From Rhizoctonia solani (lineage: Eukaryota; Basidiomycota; Agaricomycetes; Cantharellales; Ceratobasidiaceae), in NCBI RefSeq assembly GCF_016906535.1, contig NC_057383.1:310001-374000 (forward strand): a stretch of 64,000 nt of DNA, read 5' to 3'. Shown here piece after piece: positions 22,826 through 34,686 of this stretch. Each line of letters starts with the position of its first letter. The first letter of the stretch is position 1. A program made the translations under genes and the position numbers. The notes beneath the pieces are model-generated. The model saw nothing but the letters and a program-made list of their open reading frames with translations, was not told where the DNA came from and ran no database searches.

Positions 22826-23102
22826 TGTAGAAATAACTTGTATATACTAGAACAATCTAGTATCTTCCATGTAATCAAGTCAGCATGAATTAACCAATAA
22901 GCTATATGTGCAGTAAAGTGCAGTAAGTATGTGTCACCCCTATAAGTGACTTGCCTGGTTTGTTCATGGGTATATAAGGGGGGCCTGTTCTGCCTCCCTA
23001 CAACTCATCATATACTCTCTCACTCTCACTCTTGTTCTTACTTTGTAATTAGTTAGCTATTAATATATATTTGTTTCTATATACATTTAACTTCTTTCTA
23101 CA
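22826..23102 (+). mobile_element. Small solo LTR type R5 (277 bp)
   Basis: TGTAGAAATAAC..CTTTCTACA with TSD GGGCC (22821-22825 and 23103-23107). A TATATAAGG box sits near 22971. The size and short terminal inverted repeat would also fit a Copia LTR; no internal region is present. Confidence 0.85.
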
Positions 23103-23478
23103 GGGCCCTTATTCAAACAGTTGACAAGTTTAGGACAGAGTTTCTGGCTGCATTTGGAAACCCAGATGCCACACAAGCTGCCAAGCAGCAAATCACCCAA
23201 CTCACTCAGACAGGGACTTGCGCTGAGTACATTACAAAGTTTAAAACCATAGCCATGGATCTAGACTGGAACAACACTGCCCTCTGTGGGCAATTTGCAC
23301 ATGGCCTCCACTGGGAGGTCAGCCACCTCATTGCCACTCATGAGCAGCACCCAACTACCCTCCTGGAGCTGCAGAATGCAGCCCTGGTCATCAACAATGC
23401 CCTCCAAAAGGAATGTGCCAGCCACCTGCCAAAGGGTAATAAGTCTGGCTCCTCCATCAACACCCCCAATAGGGGGGC

Positions 23479-24514
23479 TGTCATAGACACATTCAACACC
23501 ACAAAATTTATTCCAATTTTCTCAATTTTAAACAAAGTTGAACAGACAACATTTTTGATCATGTGACTTTGGCACTTATATCATATGCTAAGTGCCAAGC
23601 CATGTCCCCATCTGCATTTAATCAGTGTCACAACTCAGCTTGGACCTATGATACAAGTTGGTTTAAAGTCTGTGGCCCTATCACCAATGGACTATGAGAA
23701 GGGTAGAGGGGCAACAAAGGCCCAAGGGGTATGATAAGGGTAGAGGGCTATTAAGGCCTGGGTTATGATGATTAAGTAAAGTGCACTTATAGCCAACTAG
23801 GGGCTTGGGAAAAGGGTAGGTGAGAGATGAGGATGAATTGACAAAGAGGTCAAGTCTTCCTGTTTTAGCAGCAACTTGACCTGGTTTATATACATGGAGA
23901 GGGCCACATCAAAAACAACAGTACTAAATAATGAGTCATCTACAATTTCACATTGTATATCATATATGTCATGTGATCTTGATGAGTCATAAATATTTAC
24001 CAAAAAAGGAAACTGTCTCAGAAAAAAGGTAGGAAATAGTAAAAAATCATGTCATACCAATGAAGGTCATGACAATCAGCATATGTAGCCACCTCCACCT
24101 ATGATGTCATCATGACATGTCAATGACAAGTATGCATGAGTAAGGCCACTTGCAGAGCAGGGTTCTCATTTGATACAGTATTTGACATTATGTATTTGTA
24201 AATAGTTGTCCCATAGAATATAAGGAGGCCAACCAACCATGGTAACACCCAGGTTGATTACATCTTGTTGCGTCCCAAACACTGTACAAGGGCCTTAAGC
24301 CCAGTAACCTTACTTAGTAGTACTTAGCACACCGCCTTAAGCAGCTCTCTTACTGTAGATTTGTTGTTGGTCATTGCCTGTAGGGCCTTGGTCACCATAG
24401 ATACTTAGTTAGTTGTTGTAGGTAGTCCACCTGCTGCCTTATGTGGTTGCTTTCATTGTAACCCCTGGCCTCAAGTGCCCACTACCTTGATGCCCCCACA
24501 GGACATCTAGGACA
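23479..24514 (+). mobile_element. Solo LTR, Gypsy family A, interrupted
   Basis: Starts TGTCATAGAC and ends CTAGGACA. The flanks are GGGGC and GGGGA, a TSD with one substitution. The solo LTR 23626-24074 is nested in it. Confidence 0.85.
23626..24074. mobile_element. Solo LTR type R6 (449 bp), nested
   Basis: TGTCACAACT..GGTCATGACA with TSD ATCAG (23621-23625 and 24075-24079). No internal coding region of this family is in the window. Confidence 0.85.
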
Positions 24515-24746
24515 GGGGAAAGTACTGGCCAACAGGCCACACAACCAGGACACCTCTCTAGGAATCCCAACTTTGTCTCCAAGGAGGAGTGAAATCACTG
24601 CTGTGCCAAAGGTGTCTGCATCAAGTGTGGCAAAATGGGCCATAAATTTGCAGAATGCTGCACTGTTGGAAAGCCACCCCAAAGGAGGATGGGGCCAAAA
24701 AAGAAGCCACCAAGACTGGCAAAGAGTCTGGACCCAAATTGGGAAA

Positions 24747-25326
24747 TGTTGTAGACACACCAGATACCAGGGAATATATTCCCATTTTCTCAAATTTAAA
24801 CAAAGGCAATTGGACTACATTTTCAATCATGTGACATTGGTGCTTATATCATATGCTAAGCACCAAGCCACATCCCCATCCATGCTTAATCAGCATACAT
24901 AGCCACCTCCACCTATGACGTCATCATGAACACGTCAGTGACATGTATGCATGAGTAAGGCCAACTGCAGAGCAGGGTTCTTATTTGATTAGACATTTGA
25001 TATCATGTATTTGTAACTAGTTCCCTTGTAGAATATAAGGAGGCCAACCAACCATGGTAACACCCAGGTCAATTACCTCTTGTAGCATCCCCACATTGTA
25101 CAAGGGCCTTACTGCCCAGTAAACTACTTAGTCCCATTACCTACACTGCCTTAAGCAGCTTCTTTGTTGTACATACATAGCTTGCCATTGCCCTTATGGC
25201 CTTGGTCACTGTAGTATAGCTGGTTGTTGTTGTAGGTAGCTTGCACACCACCTTAAGCAGCTTTCACTTAGATACTACCAGCTGCAAGCACCCTCCTCCT
25301 TGATGTCCTTACAGATGTTTAGGACA
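24747..25326 (+). repeat. 5' LTR of copy I
   Basis: 580 bp, TGTTGTAGAC..TTTAGGACA. The self-primer motif AGGTCAATTACCT lies at 25066-25078, about 33 nt past the TATA box, and is exactly complementary to the primer site after the LTR. Confidence 0.85.
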
Positions 25327-25328
25327 CT

Positions 25329-25341
25329 AGGTAATTGACCT
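25329..25341 (+). promoter_or_regulatory. Primer-binding site of copy I, self-complementary to its LTR
   Basis: AGGTAATTGACCT starts 3 nt after the LTR and is the exact reverse complement of 25066-25078. Copies II and III have AGGTAATCAACCT paired with AGGTTGATTACCT, so both partners changed together. Confidence 0.8.
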
Positions 25342-25888
25342 TAAGTTGGTTGCAAACCGTGCCCACTAGCACACCCACTCAGCTCAACAACAAGAAGACC
25401 CCCTGTACTAGCACAAGGGAAATCAAGTGATTGGGATTGCCTTTTGCTGTCAATAATCAAACCAGCATTGTCCCCACTCAGTACCAAATTGCTATAAGGC
25501 AGACAGGTTCTAATTGTCTGCATACCACTGGTTGCTGCACCATTTGTTAGCAACCCTAGACAGCCAATCCACCTGCTTGCAGAAGCACTGCCTTGCATCA
25601 CACCTGTTCACAGCAGCTGATCAGGGTAAGAACTGTTCAATGCTAGGCCAGTTGAGGCAAGGGTTTAGCGTACACATACAATAAAGCACTCATAAGTCCT
25701 GACAAAGGCACCTACTAGTTCCCCCCACCCTCCATCATTCTCTCCCAAACTCCCACACTCTTCTTTGCAGGCTTCTTCCCACACTGGCTGCTCCTACCCC
25801 CAACACACCATGGCAACCTGTTCCAGGACAACCTCTCAAGCCCAGTCCCCTTTTGATCAGGGATACATGGAACCCCAACTTCCACCAG

Positions 25889-26402
25889 TGTTGTACACCA
25901 TGGTAATGTGGGTACTTGCTAGTGGGCAGGCACTTATGGCTGTACTACTACAGACACTGCTTATCTAATCCATACTAAGGCTATCCTAATGACGCTTAAG
26001 GTGTCCTACTTCTAACAACTGTTGACAGAGGGGGCGTAGCCCTGGAGGTGTGGTAAGTGCAAGTAAAGGGTTAACTTCTGAACTACTAGGGGCTGGCTAC
26101 TTAGCTGGCTGAGAGATCCCTCCTCAATGGATATGAGACAAGGTACAATCAACTTGGTGTCTCCAAGCAATTTCCCTGCTGTATATATAGAAGTAAGGGT
26201 GCTATCTACATGGTCTGTGTGCATGAGAAAGGAAGTACATAGATGAAATAAGAAGTGTGCTGCAGGCTGCACAGAAGTGTGGATTTCTCCTAAGCGCCAA
26301 GATCATGTGATTGAAAAACATAAGATATTGAGTCTGTAAAAAATAGTAAAAATATTAGAAAAAAGAGGCAATTCCAGTGGTATATGATAGGAGGTTATAA
26401 CA
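25889..26402 (-). repeat. 3' LTR of copy IV
   Basis: 514 bp, TGTTGTACACC..GGTTATAACA as read on plus. It is next to a polypurine tract (a C run on plus at 26406-26414). It differs from 32900-33413 at only a few positions. Confidence 0.85.
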
Positions 26403-27024
26403 TTGCCCCCCCCCTTAAAGGCTCTTGGTGGAGTCATGAGCCTTTTTCAGTTGTGACTTGTTGAAGCAGCTGATCTCTTCCTGACTATGCTCCAGCAGTT
26501 CTTTGGGTTCCCATGAGTTGTCTTCTGGGCCATATCCTTTCCATTTGATCAAATAGAATCATTTTCCCCTCTGTCTTTTGGAGTCAATAATTTGTTCTAT
26601 TTTGTACTCCTCCTCCCCTTCTATTGTTTCAGGAGGGGGGCATTCTGGAAAAGGCTGGTTTGGGGATTCATGAGATTTGGATAATAACCCTACATAGAAC
26701 ACATTGTGGATTTTCAGGGTTTCTGGGAGTTTCAGTTGATACGCATGGCTGGAGACCTTTTCTGTGATTTCAAAGGGACCTAATCATTTAGGGTCCAGCT
26801 TATTAGAATTGGTCCTTAGCTCCATGTTTTTTCTGTCTAGCCAGACTTTTTTGCCCACTGAATACTTTGGGATTATTCCTTTGTCTCTAGTCATGTGTTC
26901 CTTACTCATTCTGAGGGCTGCTTTGGCTTCTTTCCATTCCTTGGCCAGGGTGTCAGCTACTTGGTCTGCCTCAGGAACATTGGATGGCACATGAGATGGG
27001 TTCATCACTGGATTTCTTCCATAG

Positions 27025-27276
27025 TGTTGTAGACACACTCAATACCAGGGAATTTATTCCCATTTTCTCAAATTTAAACAAAGTTGAACAAACAACATTT
27101 TCAATCACGTGATCTTGGCGCTTATACCATACGCTAAGCGCGGATGGGGACGTGGCTTGGCGCTTAGCATATGATATAAGCGCCGAGATCACATGATTGA
27201 AAATGTTGTTTGTTCAACTTTGTTTAAATTCAAGAAAATGGGAATAAATTCCCTGGTATTGAGTGTGTCTACAACA
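27025..27276. mobile_element. 252-bp fold-back element built from two inverted family A LTR ends
   Basis: Begins TGTTGTAGACACAC and ends GTGTGTCTACAACA. Each arm matches about the first 117-135 nt of the family A LTR, placed head to head, with about 17 bp between. TSD CATAG (27020-27024 and 27277-27281) shows it inserted as a unit into the integrase region of copy IV. It has no coding capacity. Confidence 0.85.
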
Positions 27277-29379
27277 CATAGACCAATTCAAAGGGAGTTT
27301 TTCCTGTGGATGCGTGCTTGGCATTATTGTATGCATATTCTGCCAGAGGTAGCCAAGCAGCCCAGTCTGAATGATTGGCAGCTACATAGGAACAAAGGTG
27401 GAATTTGATAAACTGGTTCACCCTTTCCATTTGTCCATCTGATTCAGGGTGGTAGGCAGAGAAAAATGCCAGTTTGACCCCAAGTTGTTGGTAGAGAGCT
27501 CTAAGGAATTTTCCTGTAAAGGTTGTTCTGCAATCTGAGACAGTTTTGACTGCTAATCTGTGAAGTTTCCAAACATGGATAATGAACAAATCTGCAAGTC
27601 CTTTTGCTGTGACCTTTTTCAAGGTGGGAATGAAGTGACCAAACTTGGAGAAGGAGTCTATGATTACCAAGATTGCATTGTGTCCCTGAGACTTGGGGAA
27701 CCCTGTGATAAAGTCATAGGAAATTGTATGGAACAGAAAGGGGGGAACTTCTAGGGGTTTTAAGGCAATGACCAGTGCATGGGGACAGCAATTGGCTTGA
27801 CAAGTGGGACAGCATTCAACCCATTCCTTGGCAGAGGATTTCATTCCTGGCCACCAATAGTTCCTACTGAGTAGCTCTAAGGTCTGTTGTTGTCCTGGGT
27901 GGCCTGCCAGGGGTGAATTGTGGAATTCCCTTAGTAGTCTTTCTTTTAGTGGTTCTGAGTCCAGAACCACTAATTTTCCATGGTACCATAGCAGGTCTTC
28001 TTCCCAGTTGTAGTCTTGGTAGGCCTTGCAGATGGAAGGTGGTGCATTATCAGCATCCTTAGTTAGGAATTGGATGATTGGCTCAAGGGAAGGGTCTTCT
28101 CTCAGTTTGGAGCAAATTTTTGTGACAATTTCTAACTCTTCCTGAGAGGCATTGGCAAAGACCTTGGTTGGCAGCATAATTTTGGGCTCCTGGGGGGTGT
28201 CAACATAGTCTGCTCTTCTGGATAGGGCATCTGGCTTTCCTGATTGCTTTCCTGGGTAATAGTGGATTTCAAAGTTGAAGTTGCTCAGGAATATGTGCCA
28301 CTGGGTGTGCCTGCAGTTGAATGTTTGGGCCTGCATCCAGTATTCCAAGTTGCAGTGATTGGTGAACACTTGTACTGGTTTTTCCATTGCTTCTAGGAAG
28401 ATTTGCCATTCTTCTAGGGCTTTGATGATTGCAAGAAGTTCCTTATTGTGAGTATTGTAGTTGGCTTCTGCTCCTGAAAATGACTTGGACATATAGGCAA
28501 TTGGGTGAAGACAATTATCTGCTCCTCTTTGGCTAAGGATGGCTCCCATGGCTACTCCTGATGCATCAGTTTCTAGGTAGTAGGGGAGGTCTGGGTTGGA
28601 GTGAATTAGTACCAGTGAGCGGGTGACCAGGGACTTCAATTCCTGGAACACCTCCTCTTCTTGACTACCCCAGACCCAGAGCATCTCCTTCCTGGTGAGG
28701 TTGTGGAGTGGGTGTGCAACCAAGCTGAAATTGGGGATGAAACAGTGCAAGTAGTTGACAAAGCCTAAGAATGCCTGGACCTGTTTGACTGTTCTAGGTT
28801 GAGGCCATGACGTGACTGCCTCAATCTTTTTTTGATCCATTGAAAATCCTGCTGGGGATATGATGATGCCTAGGTAATCCACTGTTGTGGCATGGAAATG
28901 GCATTTGGACAACTTGCAAAATAATTGGTTCTTCATTAGCCTTGATAGGACTTCCCTGACATAGGTTGGGTGTTCCTTAAGGTCTTCTGAGAATATTAAG
29001 ATGTTGTCCAAATAAATAACCACTGTAACATCAATTAGGTCCCTGAATAAGTCATTCATAAAATGTTGGAAGGCAGCAGGGGCATTGGTTAGGCCAAAAG
29101 GCATTACAAGATATTCAAATAGCCTGTATTTGGTCCTAAATGCTGTCTTCCATTCATCACCCTCCTTGATCCAGACATTGTTGTACCCCCAGCGCAAGTC
29201 AAGTTTGGTAAATATTTTTGCATGCTGGAGTTTAGCCATCAAGTTGTCTTGCCTGGGGAGGGGGTATACATTTTTGTGAGTGACATCATTAAGCTTCCTA
29301 TAGTCAACAACCAGTTGTAGAGATCCATTGGCTTTTTTCACAAACATAACCAGGGCACCAGCAGAGAAAGTGCTAGGTG

Positions 29380-30481
29380 TTATGGAACAGGATAAAATAG
29401 TAAAGAACGGCAAAGCAAACATGATTTGGCCTTGAAATGAGTGTAGACAAACACTTGTAAAGTACATAGAAATATTCCTTGAATTTTTCTGTTATTTCTA
29501 CTATTTTTAATCATGTAAATACTCAAGGTATTAAGGGAGAAACAGTTCCTTGAAGGGAAGACTTAATAACTTGAGTCTAACTGAAGGACTATTCTTAAGT
29601 AAGCACTCTGCTTTCCAGAAGCTACTAACCCAAGTAGCTAAGAGGAAGGTCTGGGCCTCACTAAGAGCACAGCTTGTTTCAGCCTTTTCCTAGAGTGTCT
29701 TAGTGAGGGAAAGGATATTCTTAGAACTGGAGGCTAACTCTTATAAGGCATGGCTTTATGAGACAGGCTCTCACTTAACATCTCATCTCTTTTCATCTTG
29801 TCATGTATCTTACCCTACTGTATATAGTAATCACAGGCCTCTAAGGGTATAAATAGCCCCTTGAACTGGCCTTTTGAATGCATCACATTTTACCATCCTC
29901 TCTCAGCCTGTGTGACTCTTAAGAACTTCTATTGATTTCTTTAAGTATCATACATAGTAAATTTGCCTAAAGCTCTTAAGTTTGGCGCATATAGCCTCTA
30001 GGACGGTCCCAACCTATACAGGGAACCTAGAACCAGCTTGAGTGCAACCCTGCCAAGACCTCCTGGCTGTCTGCTAAGTGTTTGGTGCTTCCACAACGCC
30101 TTTACCCCCTTGTCTACTGTTGGAGACAAGAAAATAAATTTCTATAATTCTTAATTAAATTACAGTGAGTTCCAGAGACTGACATTTGGGTTTTACACCA
30201 CTTTGCTTGTACATTGCGTCGCCTGCTGAACAGTAATACGCTCATTACTGGTTATTGGTAGGGATCCCCCTGATACTAACCACCTTACTCTCCTATCAAG
30301 ATAACTAGCCACTCTAATATACTCTAATTTCACTAGCATAGATTTCTCTTATTACTTATCTTCCTAAGTTTTCTACCTTCTATAGTTAGACAGTTACCTT
30401 ATTTGTCTATTTCTCCTCTTTTGGCCTCTTTCTTTCTTCTTTAGAGTATTTTGTGTTATTACTTTTTCCCTATCTATAACA
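29380..30481 (+). mobile_element. Solo LTR type R4 (1102 bp)
   Basis: TGTTATGGAACAGG..CTATCTATAACA with TSD CTAGG (29375-29379 and 30482-30486), inserted in the RT region of copy IV. The TATA box TATAAATAG on plus near 29850 gives the sense strand. Confidence 0.9.
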
Positions 30482-31195
30482 CTAGGGCAGATCTTGCCCA
30501 TTGCCAATTCTTTGTCAATATGCTGTTTGAGTGCCTTGGATTCTGCATTGGTCATACCATAAATTGGCCCAGGTGAGAGTTTGGCATCAGGAACCAGGTC
30601 AATTGCAATGTCATACTCCCTGTGTGGAGGGAGGACCTTGAACTCCTCTTCACCAAAGACCTGGGCAAACTTGTGGTACTCAGTAAGTAGGTTGGTCAAT
30701 GGGTTAGGATCAGCTTCTTCTTATGAGGCAATTTGGACTTGTTGAGGGAATGTCACTAGTCCTAGCTGCCAGTTGATGAGGGGTGCTTCTGATGTCAGCC
30801 ATGTCATGCCTAAGATTGCTGGGGTGTTGCCTATGGGGCAAACAAGAAAAGGGATGGTGTGGGGGTGGCCATTGGCCAAAACTGCAAGTTGAACCTGGTG
30901 CCAAATGCAACCAGTCTGGGAAATTGTACCATCTAGCATTCTCACTACTTGTGGGTTTTTGAGTAGGGTTTTTGGGATTTTATATTTTTCAACAATGGCA
31001 GGGAGATGAAGTTTGATGTAGCGCCAGAGTCAATCAAGGTTTTGAAGGTTTCCATTGGGTGATTTTGCATGATCAGGTCAAGATAGAGCAGGGGTTTTTT
31101 ATTTGAATCAAGAGCAATAGAAACAAATTCAACATCCAAGTCTGATACATGTACATCTATAGGTTGCACCAAGGGCTTGACAGCAGTCCTTGGCT

Positions 31196-32440
31196 TCATT
31201 CTTTTTCCAACTCAACAACCTCTCCAATTTTGGCAGCTTCCTTGATGGTTGCCTTCCATCCATTGGGGCATTGTTTGATGCCATGCCCCTTTTGACCACA
31301 TTTGACACAGAGGCCTGCAGTGCAAAGTTGGTCCCTTTCCTCCAGTGTGACATAGTTAGGGTCCTCTGAGAGACAGACCCAATGAGTGGTAGTGGTGGAA
31401 GTGGTTGCAGTGACTGGGGTCTTGGCAGGGGCCTTCTTAGGGTGGTTCTCCTCATTTTTGCAGCAAGTGTTGTCTATTTTGATAGAGGCTGCAAAAATAA
31501 CCTCAAGTTCATCAGGGATATTGTCCTTGGTTGACAATAGCTCTTTGACCTTCCAGTGGAGGCCTTGCATGAACTGCACAATATAGGCCTCCTTGTTCCA
31601 GTCTAATTCTGCCATGAGATTGCAGAACTCTGTGACATACTCCAAGGTGGTGGTGGTTTGGGAGAGGGCTGCTATTTTTCTGGCAGTGGCCTGTTTGGCA
31701 TTGGGATTGGCAAATGCTTCCTTGAATTTGGCTGTTAAGGCCAGGATTGTGGTGGGGGGGTTTCCTTCACCCTTAATGATTGTCCCAATGATGGGGAGGG
31801 CCCAATCAGCAGCCTTGTCCATTATATGGTAAAGAATCCAAACAACCATTTGTTCCTCCTTGTCAAATTGGTCACAATGGAGAGCTACTCAAAGTAGCAT
31901 CCAATCTAGCCACTGGGTGGCCTTGCGTCCCCTAGTATCACCCTTGTAAGGGTCTGGTAGCTCCATTTTGGGTTGCTTCATGCTGGACCCCAAATCAAAA
32001 GGAGTGAGGGAGCTCAGACTCCTAGGCATTCTGCAAGGCTCCCTTTTTGGTTCCCACCTTGGTTCTTCCTCTTCTTCTGAGTCAAACCCTGTTCCCCTAG
32101 AGGGGCAGAAGGGGGCCTTGAGTCCAGGCCTAACCATTCCTGGAGTGTGGGTTTCCCCTCCTGAGTGGGTAGGAGGGGTGACAGGCCCAGTTGATGGGCC
32201 AGGCTTGGCTTGGGTTCCCCCCTGGTCTTTGTCACCAACAAGGTTGTTGGTTTCCTTGCATATGGCAACCAATTAGATAATTTGTTTGCCTTGGGATTTG
32301 ACTTGGTCCTGGAGGGACCCAACTTGGGTGGTGAGGGCTTGGATAGCCTGGAGCAGAGTGCCAAGGGTTGGCTCTTGTTCCATTCCTGGCAGGTCTTGCA
32401 GAGCAGGTGATGTGCTGCAAGAGGGCGGTTGGGAGTTGGC
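31196..32440 (-). pseudogene. gag of copy IV
   Basis: The minus-strand frame holds a coiled-coil start (LTTQVGSLQDQVKSQGKQI), a capsid part (LTAKFKEAFANPNAKQATAR, YIVQFMQGLHWKVKELL) and the knuckle CVKCGQKGHGIKQC. Stops near 32276 and at 31889-31891 break it; the start is unclear. Confidence 0.7.
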
Positions 32441-32883
32441 AGCCACAGAACAACAACTGGAGCAACTGGTGGGATGGGAGTATGGATGGGGGATGCCAGA
32501 GCATGTAGATGGAATGGTGAAAAATGGTGTGGGGGAGTGTGCCTGTGATAGGACTTATGAGCAGTTTTTTTGTAGTGTGCTAGTGCCAAACCCTTGTATC
32601 TAGTACCTAGCATTGGACTGTCCCCACAACAAATCAACAGGCCTAGTGGTTGTGATATGAGCAGGTTTTCAGCAAGCAGGTATTTCAACTGTCTAGGGTT
32701 GCTGGCTACTGAGTTCCAGCAAAACTCTGGGTATGCAGGGGATTAGAGCCTGTCTGCCTTATAGCAATTTGGTACTACCAGGGACCAATGTCTGTTTGAT
32801 TATTGAAGACAAAAGGCAAGTCTGATCTGGTGCTTTCCCCTGTGCTAGTACGGGGGTCCTCTCCTTGTCAATCAAGCCTACTA

Positions 32884-32897
32884 CAAGTCAATTTTAC
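32884..32897 (-). promoter_or_regulatory. Primer-binding site of copy IV
   Basis: On minus this reads GTAAAATTGACTTG, 2 nt inside the 5' LTR edge. It pairs with the LTR segment at 33154-33167 (11 Watson-Crick pairs, two G-U, one mismatch). It pairs perfectly with the equivalent segment of the family B solo LTR at 42848. Confidence 0.65.
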
Positions 32898-32899
32898 AA

Positions 32900-33413
32900 T
32901 GTTGTACACCATGGTAATGTGGGTACTTGCTAGTGGGTGGGTGCTTATGGCTGTACTACTACAGACACTGCTTATCTAATCCATACTAAGGCTATCCTAA
33001 TGACGCTTAAGGTGTCCTACTTCTAACAACTGTTGACAGAGGGGGCGTAGCCCTGGAGGTGTGGTAAGTGCAAGTAAAGGGTTAACTTCTGAACTACTAG
33101 GGGCTGGCTACTTAGCTGGCTGAGAGATCCCTCCTCAATGGATATGAGACAAGGTACAATCAACTTGGTGTCTCCAAGCAATTTCCCTGCTGTATATATA
33201 GAAGTAAGGGTGCTATCTACATGGTCTGTGTGCATGAGAAAGGAAGTACATAGATGAAATAAGAAGTGTGCTGCAGGCTGCACAGAAGTGTGGATTTCTC
33301 CTAAGCGCCAAGATCATGTGATTGAAAAACATAAGATATTGAGTCTGTAAAAAATAGTAAAAATATTAGAAAAAAGAGGCAATTCCAGTGGTATATGATA
33401 GGAGGTTACAACA
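32900..33413 (-). repeat. 5' LTR of copy IV
   Basis: 514 bp, the same length as its partner at 25889, ending GGTTACAACA against TSD ACCAG. Confidence 0.85.
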
Positions 33414-34679
33414 ACCAGCCACCTCTGTTGAACTTGGTAAGGTGTCCCTTGAGTGCATCACATGCCTCCTCCTTGGCCTCCTTGGCCATGTTGAACAACT
33501 CAAAAGGGAAATCACAGAAATCAAGGAAGCAGGGGTTGAAACCCAAACCAACATCAAGAATATATCCCAAACCGTCAATGTTGTCAAGGATGGGCTTAGA
33601 AGCCTCCAACTCCAAGGACCCTGCACACCTGAGGGCCCCCAGCCAAAAGCCATGGAAGAAATGCCATGCCCCATACCAAAAGCCAAGCCTATTGGATTGG
33701 CTAGCAGGCCATCCTTCTGACCAGAACAACCCCAGAGCCTCCCCCCCATTTGCCCAGCCCACACCAAGAAGAGCTGCGCCTCCACAAGTCCCATCTCCCC
33801 CTCCATCTCTGCATCTCCAATCCCCAATTGGAGCCCCTGCCCCTCTCCCACCAGCTCCAGCAGCCCACTACCCTGCTCCTGTTAAGGTTGACCACCCCAA
33901 TGCCTACACAGGCAAAATAGGGAGCAAGGGCAAACAGTGGCTGACTTGGATGCTGGCCTGGACCTGCCTCAACTTGTGGATGTTCCCAACCAACCAGGAG
34001 GTTCTATCCCTCCTCCTGATGAACATGAAGGATTCTGCCAGGGCCTGGGCCCACCCTCACCTTGACTAGCTTGGATCACACCAAGCTATCCTCCAAACCA
34101 TTGAGGGGTTCAAACTGGAGTTCCTGGCAGCTTTTGGCAACCCTGATGCCACAAGGGCTGCCAAGCAGAAAATAACCACCCTTACCCAGTCTGGCACATG
34201 CGCAGACTACATTACAAAGTTCAGAACCCTTGCTATGGAACTGGACTGGAACAATGTGGCCCTTTGTGGTCAATTTGCCTGCAGCCTCCACTGGGAGGTC
34301 AGCCAACAAATTGCTACCTGCAAGCACCAACCCTGTACCCTCCTCAAGCTGCAAAATGCAGCACTTATCATCAACAATGCTCTCTGCAAGGAGTGTGCTA
34401 GCCACCCACCAAGGGATAATAAGCCTAGCAAGCAGTCAAACCTTGCAAGGGGAACAAGTACTGGTCTGTCAACCACCAGTTCATAAAACTCTCCAACAAT
34501 CCCAACTTTGTGTTGGAGGAGGAAAGGAATTGCTGCTGTGCTGCTGGCGCTTGCATCAAATGCAGCAAAATGGGCCACAAATTTGCGGAATGCTGCATGG
34601 GCTGGAAGGCTACCCCTATTGAGGATAAGGGGAAGGCCAAAGAAACCACCAAGATTGGCAAAGACTCCAAGTACCAATT

Positions 34680-34686
34680 GGGAAAA
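34680..34686 (+). promoter_or_regulatory. GGGAAAA slippery site, copy I gag-pol
   Basis: In gag frame it reads G GGA AAA GAG TAA, the X XXY YYZ form for -1 frameshifting, directly before the gag stop. Confidence 0.5.

Larger units (their letters stand above)
22738..24746 (+). pseudogene. Family A gag fragment, three pieces
   Basis: Pieces 22738-22825, 23103-23478 and 24515-24746 join in order and match gag of copies II and III (MNMKD.A.AWAHPHL, FLAAFGNPDATQAAK, LHWEVS, CCHC knuckle at about 24615-24660). It is interrupted by LTRs at 22826 and 23479 and by copy I at 24747. The break at 24747 falls inside the GGGAAAA slippery motif. Confidence 0.8.
26415..31199 (-). pseudogene. pol of copy IV (protease, RT, RNase H, integrase, chromodomain)
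   Basis: Minus-strand order: protease LIDSGATSNF (about 31030); RT start at 30699; RT continuing at 29374 after the R4 LTR with LVVDYRKLND, WGYNNV and [16 protein letters not shown]; RNase H YLETDASGVAMGAIL and NHCNLEYW; integrase zinc region and NAILVIIDSFSKFGHF, then YHPESDGQMERVNQF; chromodomain [15 protein letters not shown] near 26510-26560, stop at 26415-26417. The RT active site reads YLDN instead of YLDD, and the second integrase region has SDCRTTF for SDRG. It is inactive, with frameshifts and two insertions. Confidence 0.85.
25889..33413 (-). mobile_element. Gypsy copy IV (family B), full length but decayed
   Basis: 7525 bp between the outer ends of two 514-bp LTRs, TSD ACCAG (25884-25888 and 33414-33418), inserted in gag of copy I. 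In its own sense (minus) the order is 5' LTR, gag, protease, RT, RNase H, integrase, chromodomain, 3' LTR. It is interrupted by an R4 solo LTR (29380-30481) and a fold-back element (27025-27276). Confidence 0.9.

Noticed and set aside
26012..26272. 86-codon frame repeated identically at 33023-33283
   Set aside because: It lies inside the two LTRs of copy IV; the identity reflects LTR identity, not a gene.
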